A stretch of DNA of 8,131 nucleotides from Bacteroidales bacterium (GTDB lineage: Bacteria > Bacteroidota > Bacteroidia > Bacteroidales > P3), in the NCBI GenBank assembly GCA_017507285.1, contig JAFWBF010000209.1, positions 1-8,131 on the forward strand, read 5' to 3'. Shown here piece by piece: positions 1 through 6,194 of this stretch (the first letter of the stretch is position 1; each line of letters starts with the position of its first letter). Below the pieces are notes generated by a model. The model did not search any database and was not told where the DNA came from. It saw nothing but the letters and a program-made list of their open reading frames with translations. Both the position numbers and the translations under genes were made by a program.

Positions 1-31
1 GCCTTTTTTGTATAATGAAAAAGGCTTTTTT
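1..31 (+). terminator. Intrinsic-terminator-like hairpin with T-tract
   Basis: GCCTTTTT (1-8) pairs perfectly with AAAAAGGC (18-25) around a 9-nt loop and is followed at once by six T residues (26-31). This is the form of a rho-independent terminator for a rightward gene that would end left of the window. The stem is A/T-rich apart from three G-C pairs, so it is not very stable. The next repeat unit can form a similar but bulged hairpin followed by T at 48-53, and a related structure can be drawn on the minus strand. No upstream gene is visible to confirm the role. Confidence 0.45.
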
Positions 32-66
32 AAACAAAGAAAAAGGCTTTTTTGCATAATTGAAAA
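1..66. repeat. 22-bp imperfect tandem repeat, three copies
   Basis: Three consecutive units (about 1-22, 23-44 and 45-66) share the pattern GGCTTTTTT, then an A/T-rich middle, then GAAAAA. The first and third also share a TATAAT-like or CATAAT-like core. The junctions give AAAAAGGCTTTTTT twice (18-31 and 40-53). The array may extend left of the window. It could be a decayed series of terminator hairpins or a simple AT-rich tandem repeat. Confidence 0.7.
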
Positions 67-103
67 GGGTATTTTTGATGACTTTTTTAGTACGATTGAC
101 ATT

Positions 104-149
104 ATATCTTTGGTAGGTTTGATAGAATATCTTCAGTAGGTTTGATACT
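104..149. repeat. 23-bp imperfect tandem repeat, two copies
   Basis: Units 104-126 and 127-149 match at 19 of 23 positions. Both begin ATATCTT and share the 12-mer GTAGGTTTGATA (113-124 and 136-147). A weaker third copy may precede them at about 81-103 (GTACGATTGACA against GTAGGTTTGATA). Each unit contains TAGGTTTG, which fits the Bacteroidetes -7 consensus TAnnTTTG. A further match, TATCTTTG, sits at 105-112. None has a TTTG at the usual -33 spacing, so promoter activity is unproven. Confidence 0.65.
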
Positions 150-212
150 ATGGTCTCCGAACTCGGTAAAAAGTGTTTAGGGTATCGGCAAAAGTTGTTT
201 TGGGGCATGGGC

Positions 213-258
213 AAAACATTCACAAGGCGAGCATTGCCTATGCCGCCACAGTGAATGT
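213..258 (-). terminator. Long interrupted hairpin, probable terminator of ftsK-methyltransferase operon
   Basis: Three successive stems nest together: ACATTCAC (216-223) with GTGAATGT (251-258), GGCG (226-229) with CGCC (244-247), and GCAT (231-234) with ATGC (240-243). They close on a 5-nt loop, TGCCT. The 16 base pairs are broken only by a 2x3 internal loop and one bulged A at 230. In the minus-strand direction the stem ends in a short T run (216-213), about 70-110 nt after the methyltransferase stop. That suits an intrinsic terminator with a short U-tract. A structured small RNA or a dispersed palindromic repeat are the alternatives. Confidence 0.5.
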
Positions 259-326
259 AAGGGAAAAGTAATAATATGATTGTTTGTGTTGGGTTGTGTT
301 TCAGTGCAGTATGGGTTGAGGCTTGA

Positions 327-986
327 TTAGTTTTTCATACAAATCATCAGCCCGTCGCGTATTGGTAGAAGTATGTTTTCCACACGTGGGTCGGTTTGGA
401 TAAAGTCGTTCAGCTCCTTCAGCACCGCCGTTTCTTTGTCGCCCTTGGGTTGGGGATACACCACCTTGCCGCTCCAAAGTATGTTGTCGAGCACCACTAT
501 TCCACCTTTTCTAAGCAGGGGGATAGCCATATCGTAGTAGTTTTTGTAGTTAATCTTGTCGGCATCGATAAATATCAGGTCGAAAGTATGTTGGAGCGTA
601 GGCATAATGTCCAAGGCATTGCCAATGTGTAGCTTAATCTTGTTGTCCAGTCCTGCATCGGCCACAGCCTTCAGTATTATGTCTTCCAGTTCTTCGTCCA
701 CCTCAATGGTATGTAGTTCGCCATTGGGTTTCAAACCCTTTGCCAGGCATATTGCGGAGTAGCCCACATAGGTGCCTATTTCCAACACCTTTTCGGGTTG
801 TACCATTGCCGAAATCATTTCCAACAGCTTGCCCTGATATGCACCGCTTAGCATTCTAGGTCGGGCCATCTTTACATGGGTCCAGCGGTTTAGCTTGGCC
901 ATCATTGGCGTTTCGCCCGAGGTATGCTCTTCGGAATACCTGTCTATGTCGGGATGAACGAAGTCTGTTATCACCTTCTTTTCCAT
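327..986 (-). CDS. SAM-dependent class I O-methyltransferase (Methyltransf_3 / caffeoyl-CoA OMT-like)
   Basis: A complete 219-residue protein of the small cation-dependent O-methyltransferase family (COMT, CCoAOMT and bacterial YrrM-like members), close to the usual family length. Motif I for S-adenosylmethionine binding is LEIGTYVGYSA (about 68-78). The acidic end of strand 2 is IEVDEE (94-99). The metal- and substrate-binding block is FIDADK (139-144), with D141 and K144 in the expected places. The second metal pair is D167-N168 in VVLDNILWSGKV. Such enzymes use a divalent cation to methylate catechol-like hydroxyls, but the substrate cannot be told from sequence; a cytosolic location is expected. 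The start codon lies 3 nt after the ftsK stop, which implies co-transcription and probable translational coupling. No strong Shine-Dalgarno sequence is present. Family call is firm; physiological role is unknown. Confidence 0.93.
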   Translation of the reverse strand: MEKKVITDFVHPDIDRYSEEHTSGETPMMAKLNRWTHVKMARPRMLSGAYQGKLLEMISAMVQPEKVLEIGTYVGYSAICLAKGLKPNGELHTIEVDEELEDIILKAVADAGLDNKIKLHIGNALDIMPTLQHTFDLIFIDADKINYKNYYDMAIPLLRKGGIVVLDNILWSGKVVYPQPKGDKETAVLKELNDFIQTDPRVENILLPIRDGLMICMKN

Positions 987-989
987 GGC

Positions 990-3506
990 CTACATGTTCA
1001 TGTTTCGGAGGTGTTCCATCAGTTCGGCTTCGGTTTTTATAAGCACTTCACGTGCCTTGCTGCCTTCAAAGGGCCCTACTACACCTGCGGCTTCGAGCTG
1101 GTCTATGATGCGGCCGGCACGGTTGTAGCCAAGTTGCAGTTTGCGTTGCAGTAGCGATGTGCTGCCATGTTGCGAGGCCACCACCAGGCGGGCGGCTTCT
1201 TCAAAGAACTCGTCCTTCTGTTTGGGGTCAAACTCTTTGCTGGGTTCCGACTCTTCGTCGATATATTCGGGCAGTAGGAAACATTCGGGATAGCCGCGTT
1301 GGCTGCCAATGTAGTCGGCTACTTTTTCAATCTCTTCGGTGTCGATAAGTGCACATTGCAAACGCACAATTTCGCTACCCGACGATAGCAGCATGTCGCC
1401 ACGGCCTATCAGCTGTTCGGCACCGCCGGTGTCCAAAATGGTACGCGAGTCTATCTTCGACGTTACTCGGAAGGCAATACGAGCCGGGAAGTTGGCCTTG
1501 ATGGTACCCGTAATGATGTTTACCGATGGGCGTTGGGTGGCTATAATCAGGTGTATACCAACGGCACGTGCCAGCTGGGCAATACGGGCTATGGGGTGTT
1601 CAACCTCCTTGCCGGCTGTCATTATAAGGTCGGCAAACTCGTCTACCACCACCACTATGTATGGCAGATAGCGATGGCCGTTTTCCGGATTGAGGCGGCG
1701 GGCAATAAATTTGGGATTATATTCCTTGATGTTTCTAACCTGGGCTTTCTTCAACAAATCGTAGCGGGCATCCATCTCTATACATAGCGAGTTGAGGGTG
1801 CGCACTACCTTGCGGGTATCGGTAATGATGGCCTCTTCGCTGTCGGGCAGCTTGGCCAAGTAGTGGCGTTCTATCTTGTTGTATAATGAGAGTTCTACCT
1901 TCTTTGGGTCGACCATTATAAACTTCAGCTCGGCCGGATGTTTCTTGTATAGCAGTGAGGCTATTATGGCGTTGAGCCCAACCGATTTGCCTTGTCCTGT
2001 GGCACCGGCCATCAGCAGGTGGGGCATCTTGGCAAGGTCGGCAACGTATGGTTCGTTGGAAATGGTTTTGCCTATGGCTATGGGTAGCTCAAACTTGTTG
2101 TTCAAAAACTTGTCGGAGGTAAGCATTGTACGCATCGACACTATCTGCGGATTGGTGTTTGGTACCTCTATCCCTATGGTTCCCTTGCCGGGAATGGGCG
2201 CTATGATACGTATGCCTAATGCTGCAAGGCTTAGGGCTATATCGTCTTCGAGATTTTTTATTTTGGAAATTTTTATACCCGGAGCCGGAACTATTTCGTA
2301 GAGCGTTACGGTTGGTCCCGGCGAGGCTGTGATACGCACTATGTCGATAGAGTAGTTCTTGAGGGTTTCTACAATCTTGTTTTTGTTTGCCAATAGCTCG
2401 TCCTTAGTTACTTCGGTGTTCTTTTCTTCGTAGTTGATAAGCATATCCACAGTAGGTTGCTTATAGTCGTGAAGTTCCAATGTTGGGTCGTAAGGTTCGT
2501 CCAAACCGTAGTGGCGCATATCGTCGTCGGTAGGTTCGTTGGTAGTGTCTCCCAACGGCTTTTCGTCTATCGGGACCAATGGCTTTTCATCTATCGGAGT
2601 GGCCTCTACCACAGGTGCGGTATTGTTTATCTCAAATTCAACATCGTTGGAATTGGTTTCTTTTTTGTAGTTGTCTTCTATAACGAAGTTTTCGTTGTCC
2701 TCGCTCTCCTCGTTGTCCTCGTTGTCGGCGCTCTCTTTGAGGTTGGTTGTGGGTTCGGCAGGTGCTTTAGTAGGAGTGGCGTTTTGCTCGTCAAGGTCGT
2801 CGGCCATGCCTACTGTGGGGTCGGGTTGTTTCTCTGTTGAAGGTTTGTCGCTGAATATCTTTGATGCACCATCTTTTATCTTGTCTTCGATGCTTTTTAT
2901 TCGCGAAGCTTTAAACTGCAAGTCGTGGACAAATACCAAGTAAAGAATCATGCTAAACACCAATAGCAAACCGGTGCCTATCTTGCCGATAAAGCCATTT
3001 ATAGCCTGGGTAATGTATATACCAAAAGAACCGGCATAGACTTGCAGACCTACACTGTCAACAAATGAATTGATGTACCCCAACATTACCGAGCCCCATA
3101 TCATCCAAAACAAGGTTATCCAAAATGTTTTCCAAAAGGGTAGTAGCTTGAACGACAATAGTCGGCAGCCATAAGCAATGAATAGCACTGTAAAGCCAAA
3201 TGATGTTATTCCAAACATATTTCGAACAAAGAAATTGCCCAATTTGGCGCCTACAGTACCACCTACATTACTTGCAACTACGTCGTCGCCTTCAAAATTG
3301 TTGAATACTGCTGTTTCGTCTTGTTTCCAATGTAGTAGATATGAAATCATAACCACAAACAAGAATAGAGAAAATAATATGTAGAATACGCCGCGTATTT
3401 TTCTGAAGCGTTCGCTTTTCAAAAACTCGAATATTATTCTTATTTTGGTCTTATTATCACCGATGCCTGAAGATATTTTAGGCTTCTTTTTTGTTGATTT
3501 ACTCAT
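990..3506 (-). CDS. ftsK: DNA translocase FtsK
   Basis: A complete 838-residue FtsK/SpoIIIE-family motor, which pumps chromosomal DNA at the septum and activates XerCD recombination at dif. The N-terminus (about 38-195) carries four hydrophobic membrane segments near 38-60, 95-118, 124-146 and 172-194. An acidic, low-complexity linker spans about 220-350. It contains DNE/ESE triplets (261-273) and a duplicated PIDEKPL (304-310 and 312-318). The motor follows, with Walker A GATGQGKS (501-508), Walker B VVVVDEFADL (618-627) and ATQRPSVNIITG (656-667). The C-terminal winged-helix gamma domain (about 765-835) has STSLLQRKLQLGYNRAGRI, the part that reads KOPS-type polar sequences and contacts XerD. 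The length fits Bacteroidetes FtsK, which has a shorter linker than E. coli. It is first in a unit with the methyltransferase and appears to have its own promoter. Confidence 0.97.
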   Translation of the reverse strand: MSKSTKKKPKISSGIGDNKTKIRIIFEFLKSERFRKIRGVFYILFSLFLFVVMISYLLHWKQDETAVFNNFEGDDVVASNVGGTVGAKLGNFFVRNMFGITSFGFTVLFIAYGCRLLSFKLLPFWKTFWITLFWMIWGSVMLGYINSFVDSVGLQVYAGSFGIYITQAINGFIGKIGTGLLLVFSMILYLVFVHDLQFKASRIKSIEDKIKDGASKIFSDKPSTEKQPDPTVGMADDLDEQNATPTKAPAEPTTNLKESADNEDNEESEDNENFVIEDNYKKETNSNDVEFEINNTAPVVEATPIDEKPLVPIDEKPLGDTTNEPTDDDMRHYGLDEPYDPTLELHDYKQPTVDMLINYEEKNTEVTKDELLANKNKIVETLKNYSIDIVRITASPGPTVTLYEIVPAPGIKISKIKNLEDDIALSLAALGIRIIAPIPGKGTIGIEVPNTNPQIVSMRTMLTSDKFLNNKFELPIAIGKTISNEPYVADLAKMPHLLMAGATGQGKSVGLNAIIASLLYKKHPAELKFIMVDPKKVELSLYNKIERHYLAKLPDSEEAIITDTRKVVRTLNSLCIEMDARYDLLKKAQVRNIKEYNPKFIARRLNPENGHRYLPYIVVVVDEFADLIMTAGKEVEHPIARIAQLARAVGIHLIIATQRPSVNIITGTIKANFPARIAFRVTSKIDSRTILDTGGAEQLIGRGDMLLSSGSEIVRLQCALIDTEEIEKVADYIGSQRGYPECFLLPEYIDEESEPSKEFDPKQKDEFFEEAARLVVASQHGSTSLLQRKLQLGYNRAGRIIDQLEAAGVVGPFEGSKAREVLIKTEAELMEHLRNMNM
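2553..2600 (-). repeat. 24-bp tandem duplication inside ftsK linker
   Basis: Two adjacent 24-bp units (2553-2576 and 2577-2600) share GGCTTTTC(G/A)TCTATCGG and encode the doubled PIDEKPL heptapeptide (residues 304-310 and 312-318). The repeat keeps frame and lies in the disordered linker between the membrane and motor domains, so it should be tolerated. It looks like a replication-slippage duplication that has begun to diverge by silent changes. Confidence 0.8.
2693..2737 (-). repeat. 9-bp coding minisatellite in ftsK acidic linker
   Basis: Five consecutive 9-bp units (starting at 2693, 2702, 2711, 2720 and 2729) alternate CGTTGTCCT-like and CGCTCTCCT-like forms. On the coding strand they give acidic triplets of the DNE/ESE type around residues 258-271. 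The unit length is a multiple of three, so copy-number changes would only alter linker length. Confidence 0.75.
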
Positions 3507-3541
3507 TATTTGCTAATATTTTAGATACTACAATTCGGCTA

Positions 3542-3549
3542 CAAAGTTA
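3542..3549 (-). promoter_or_regulatory. Candidate ftsK promoter (-7 element)
   Basis: The minus strand reads TAACTTTG here, an exact match to the Bacteroidetes -7 consensus TAnnTTTG. Transcription would start about 3535 and leave a leader of some 30 nt before the ftsK ATG at 3506. No TTTG is found at the expected -33 spacing. That region is occupied by the hairpin at 3553-3585. Confidence 0.45.
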
Positions 3550-3552
3550 CAA

Positions 3553-3585
3553 ATTACCCCCAATTTAATGCTTGATGGGGGTAAT
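3553..3585 (-). terminator. Hairpin between rarA and ftsK
   Basis: ATTACCCCC (3553-3561) pairs perfectly over 9 bp with GGGGGTAAT (3577-3585) around a 15-nt loop. It lies about 40 nt past the rarA stop. On the minus strand it is followed only by a short TTG rather than a long T-tract, so termination may be partial. On the plus strand it is followed by AGG and five T residues, but no rightward gene precedes it. It overlaps where the ftsK -33 element should be, so it might also affect ftsK expression. Confidence 0.45.
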
Positions 3586-3624
3586 AGGTTTTTAACCTCT
3601 TTATGTTGATAAATAGAAAAGCTA

Positions 3625-4875
3625 TCAATATCCATATTTTTTCCAACGTTCGGCAAGGAATTTCCTTGTTTCTCGCTCTTTCGGATTGTCGCCGGGTTCG
3701 TAAAATTTGGCACCTGCTATTTCGGCAGGCAGGAACTCTTGGTCTACAAAATTGCCCTTATAGTCGTGGGCGTATTTGTAGTCGGCTCCATAGCCTATGT
3801 CTTTCATCAGTTTGGTAGGAGCGTTTCTTATATGTAGCGGCACCGATAGATCGCCTGTTCGACGCACCGTATCCAATGCCGTACCTATAGCCTTGTAGGT
3901 AGAGTTGCTCTTAATAGATGTAGCCAAATACACGGCAGTTTGCGATAGTACAATCCTGCATTCGGGATAACCTATTTTGTTTACGGCATCGAAACAAGTG
4001 TTGGCTAGCAGAAGGGCGTTGGGATTGGCGTTTCCAATATCTTCCGAAGCAAATATAAGCATTCGTCGGGCTATAAACAAAGGGTCTTCACCTCCTTCTA
4101 TCATGCGTGCCAGCCAATATACGGCTGCATTGGGGTCGCTACCTCGCATTGATTTGATGAATGCCGAGATAATATCGTAGTGCATTTCACCTTTCTTGTC
4201 GTAGAATGAGAGGTTTTGTTGTATTACTGTCTGTACCTTTGTGTTGGTTATAGTTATATCGCCCGATGGATCGTTGTTTACCACTAGTTCCAAGGCGTTA
4301 AGTAGTTTTCGTGCATCGCCACCCGATATGCGCAATAGCGCTTCGGTTTCGGCCAAATGGATATTCCTTCCTTGGGAGGCATAGTGTTCGACAGCTTTGT
4401 GTAATAGTTGTTCCATCTCTTCTTTGCCAAATTCCTTAAGTATATACACCTGGCATCGCGACAAAAGTGCTGATATAACTTCAAAAGAAGGATTCTCGGT
4501 AGTGGCACCTATAAGGGTTATTATTCCCTTTTCCACAGCACCCAAAAGCGAGTCCTGCTGACTTTTGTTGAAACGGTGTATTTCGTCGATAAATAATATG
4601 GCACCTTGTTCTTGTTTGGCTTTGTCTATTACATCACGTACATCTTTCACTCCCGAATTTATTGCACTAAGAACATAAAACGGACGCATCAATGTTTGAG
4701 AGATAATAGTTGCCAAAGTGGTTTTGCCTATACCCGGTGGTCCCCATAGTATCATTGACGGTATCTTTCCGCTTTCAATGAGCGAGCGCAACACTGCATC
4801 TTTGCCCACAAGGTGCTGCTGCCCTATATATGTATCCAACGATGTTGGACGTAATTGTTCGGCTAATGGTATCAT
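3625..4875 (-). CDS. rarA: Replication-associated recombination protein A (RarA/MgsA), AAA+ ATPase
   Basis: A complete 416-residue protein of the RarA/MgsA/WRNIP1 family, clamp-loader-like AAA+ ATPases that form tetramers, bind SSB and act at stalled forks and single-strand gaps. The N-terminus PLAEQLRPTSLDTYIGQQHLVG is typical. Walker A is GPPGIGKT (45-52), Walker B is ILFIDEIHRFN (93-103), sensor 1 lies in GATTENPSFEV (123-133), and the sensor 2 region is GGDARKLLNALE (185-196). The C-terminal tetramerisation domain holds GSDPNAAVYWLARMIEGGED (245-264) and FASEDIGNANP (275-285). The length is normal for the family. Its ATG lies 7 nt after the stop of the upstream glycosyltransferase gene, so the two are probably co-transcribed. 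It differs from RuvB and DnaX by the MgsA-type C-terminus. I see no defect in it. Confidence 0.96.
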   Translation of the reverse strand: MIPLAEQLRPTSLDTYIGQQHLVGKDAVLRSLIESGKIPSMILWGPPGIGKTTLATIISQTLMRPFYVLSAINSGVKDVRDVIDKAKQEQGAILFIDEIHRFNKSQQDSLLGAVEKGIITLIGATTENPSFEVISALLSRCQVYILKEFGKEEMEQLLHKAVEHYASQGRNIHLAETEALLRISGGDARKLLNALELVVNNDPSGDITITNTKVQTVIQQNLSFYDKKGEMHYDIISAFIKSMRGSDPNAAVYWLARMIEGGEDPLFIARRMLIFASEDIGNANPNALLLANTCFDAVNKIGYPECRIVLSQTAVYLATSIKSNSTYKAIGTALDTVRRTGDLSVPLHIRNAPTKLMKDIGYGADYKYAHDYKGNFVDQEFLPAEIAGAKFYEPGDNPKERETRKFLAERWKKYGY

Positions 4876-4882
4876 AAGTTGT

Positions 4883-6016
4883 TTAGGATATGGTTTCTGC
4901 CAGGTCGTTGAAAGCTTTTATCATGTTCGACCATGCATATTTTTGTTTTTCTTCTTTTACATTTGTTTCGTACACTGCCATTCTCTCGTTTTCATAGAAG
5001 TCGACCAAAGCATTGGCAATATCACCGGCATTGGGTTCTACCACATAGCCAATCTTTCCATGAGGCACTATTTCCGGTAAGCCACCTACGTTGGTTACCA
5101 ACATTGATTTCTCGAAGTGGAATGCTATTTGGGTAACTCCACTTTGTGTGGCTGTCTTGTATGGTTGTGCCACTATATCGGCGGCACAAAAATAGTTGTT
5201 TACCTTTTCATCGGGAATGAAATATGTGTGTAGTTCCACTCTGTCTTCTATCTGTAGGTCTTTTATTTGTTTCATATAGGCTTCCTCGTTGCCATAAAAT
5301 TCCCCTGCTACTATAAGTTTTACGCCAAGGTCTTTCAAACGTTTGTCGGCAAAAGCCTCTAGCAACAAATCCAAACCCTTGTAGCCACGTATAAATCCAA
5401 AAAACAATACATATCTGTACGAAGGATCTAACTTCAGTACACTGCAAGCCTGTTGTTTAGATATTCTTTCGCCATAGTGGTCGTAGAGTGGGTGTGGCGA
5501 ATAAATGCGAGGTTTCTTGTTGTCAAATGATGTCAAATCGTCCAAAACCGACTTGCTCATAGCCACAAATCCTTGAGTTGATTTTACAAAGTATTTGGCA
5601 AACAGCTTATCGCCTATGCGTTTTTCGTGAGGAATAATATTATCTACTAGTGAAATGATACGAGTGTGTTTATTACGCTGTACAATACGTTCAATGGTGC
5701 CCAAACATGGAGCCATAAAAGGCAACCAAAAACGTGTTATCATTATGTCGGGTTTCTTCTTTTTTATCTCACGTCCTACCTTTATCCAATTAAATGGATT
5801 GCACGAATTGACTTTGCGATATATTGTCAAATCGGCAGGAGCAGGACTCTCGCTGTATTGGGTTTTTCCCGGAAACAAAAAGCCGGGATACTGCAATGTG
5901 AATGTGTAGGTTTCTACCGTATGCCCTTGGCGTTGATATTCTGATGCTATTCTTTCGTTGAATGCTGCTATGCCCCCTCTGTAAGGATAGGCCGGACCAA
6001 CAATTACAATGTACAT
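4883..6016 (-). CDS. GT4-family glycosyltransferase (GT-B fold)
   Basis: A complete 377-residue GT-B glycosyltransferase of the GT4 / group 1 type. It transfers a nucleotide-sugar residue to an acceptor, probably in making an envelope or surface polysaccharide; donor and acceptor are not predictable. The N-terminal Rossmann half opens with VGPAYPYRGGIAAFNERIA (6-24), the glycine-rich loop. The C-terminal half begins with FFGFIRGYKGLDLLLEAFA (205-223) and has VGGLPEIVPHGKIGYVV (310-326). The usual EX7E pair is not evident. In its place stands TATQSGVTQIA (288-298), which I recall as characteristic of a Bacteroidetes subgroup rather than a sign of decay. There is no signal peptide or membrane helix, so it should act at the cytosolic face. 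It heads a unit with rarA, and a candidate promoter lies upstream. Confidence 0.9.
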   Translation of the reverse strand: MYIVIVGPAYPYRGGIAAFNERIASEYQRQGHTVETYTFTLQYPGFLFPGKTQYSESPAPADLTIYRKVNSCNPFNWIKVGREIKKKKPDIMITRFWLPFMAPCLGTIERIVQRNKHTRIISLVDNIIPHEKRIGDKLFAKYFVKSTQGFVAMSKSVLDDLTSFDNKKPRIYSPHPLYDHYGERISKQQACSVLKLDPSYRYVLFFGFIRGYKGLDLLLEAFADKRLKDLGVKLIVAGEFYGNEEAYMKQIKDLQIEDRVELHTYFIPDEKVNNYFCAADIVAQPYKTATQSGVTQIAFHFEKSMLVTNVGGLPEIVPHGKIGYVVEPNAGDIANALVDFYENERMAVYETNVKEEKQKYAWSNMIKAFNDLAETIS

Positions 6017-6048
6017 AACTACTCTGTTTGGATAAATAAATAATGGTG

Positions 6049-6077
6049 CAAAAGTACAAAAAAATAATCAAACCAAA
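6049..6077 (-). promoter_or_regulatory. Candidate promoter for glycosyltransferase-rarA unit
   Basis: The minus strand reads TACTTTTG at 6056-6049, an exact TAnnTTTG match followed by CACC. A TTTG at 6077-6074 could serve as the -33 element with a 17-nt gap, slightly short of the usual 19-21. Transcription would start about 6042, giving a leader of roughly 25 nt to the ATG at 6016. Confidence 0.55.
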
Positions 6078-6097
6078 ACGGTTTTCCAAAAAATAAG

Positions 6098-6105
6098 TAT
6101 CTTTG
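6098..6105 (+). promoter_or_regulatory. Candidate promoter for yfhO-family gene (-7 element)
   Basis: TATCTTTG followed by CA matches the Bacteroidetes -7 consensus TAnnTTTG. No clear TTTG lies 19-21 nt upstream; a T-run at 6082-6085 is too close. The start site would be near 6112, leaving an AT-rich leader of about 80 nt before the ATG at 6195. Confidence 0.5.
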
Positions 6106-6194
6106 CAACAAATTAGAATATCTTTATTTGTAATGAAGGTATTGTAGTTTAGATATTTATAAAACAATAATAATTCACATTAATATTAAGCAAC

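Larger units (their letters stand above)
1..326. other. Non-coding left-end intergenic region
   Basis: No reading frame here looks like a gene; the longest I examined by eye is a 34-codon frame at 150-254 with no recognisable family. The stretch is AT-rich at its left end. It holds a 22-bp imperfect tandem array (1-66), a 23-bp imperfect tandem pair (104-149) and a long interrupted hairpin (216-258). It lies directly downstream of the leftward methyltransferase gene. If the gene beyond the left edge runs rightward, which cannot be seen, this would be a convergent intergenic region, and the hairpins would fit terminators serving both sides. The stretch 259-326 shows nothing I can name. Confidence 0.75.
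6017..6194. promoter_or_regulatory. Divergent intergenic promoter region
   Basis: This 178-bp AT-rich gap separates the leftward glycosyltransferase gene from the rightward yfhO-family gene. It holds one -7-like element facing each way, with about 40 bp between them. No inverted repeat long enough to suggest a shared operator was seen. The rightward leader (about 6112-6194) contains a four-codon frame, ATG AAG GTA TTG TAG (6133-6147), which is probably chance. Confidence 0.6.

Noticed and set aside
1..149. Possible CRISPR array from the 22-23-bp repeats
   Set aside because: The repeats are directly adjacent without unique spacers, are imperfect, and no cas gene is present.
150..254. A 34-codon plus-strand frame, ATG at 150 and TGA at 252-254
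   Set aside because: No recognisable family, no ribosome binding site, and it runs through the 216-258 hairpin, whose pairing already explains that sequence.
1339..2301. Plus-strand open frames of 110-141 codons antisense to ftsK
   Set aside because: They lie opposite a strongly conserved ftsK motor domain and show no domain of their own; they are codon-bias shadows.
3606..3628. Six-bp inverted repeat TTGATA/TATCAA at the rarA stop
   Set aside because: Weak A/T-rich stem overlapping the stop codon; the 3553-3585 hairpin is a better terminator candidate.
6133..6147. Four-codon leader frame (MKVL) upstream of the yfhO-family gene
   Set aside because: Too short to judge, no attenuator structure beside it, and likely by chance in an AT-rich leader.
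5790..6167. A 125-codon minus-strand frame overlapping the glycosyltransferase start
   Set aside because: Its downstream part is a frame-shifted reading of the GT4 N-terminus and its upstream part covers the promoter region; composition is not protein-like.
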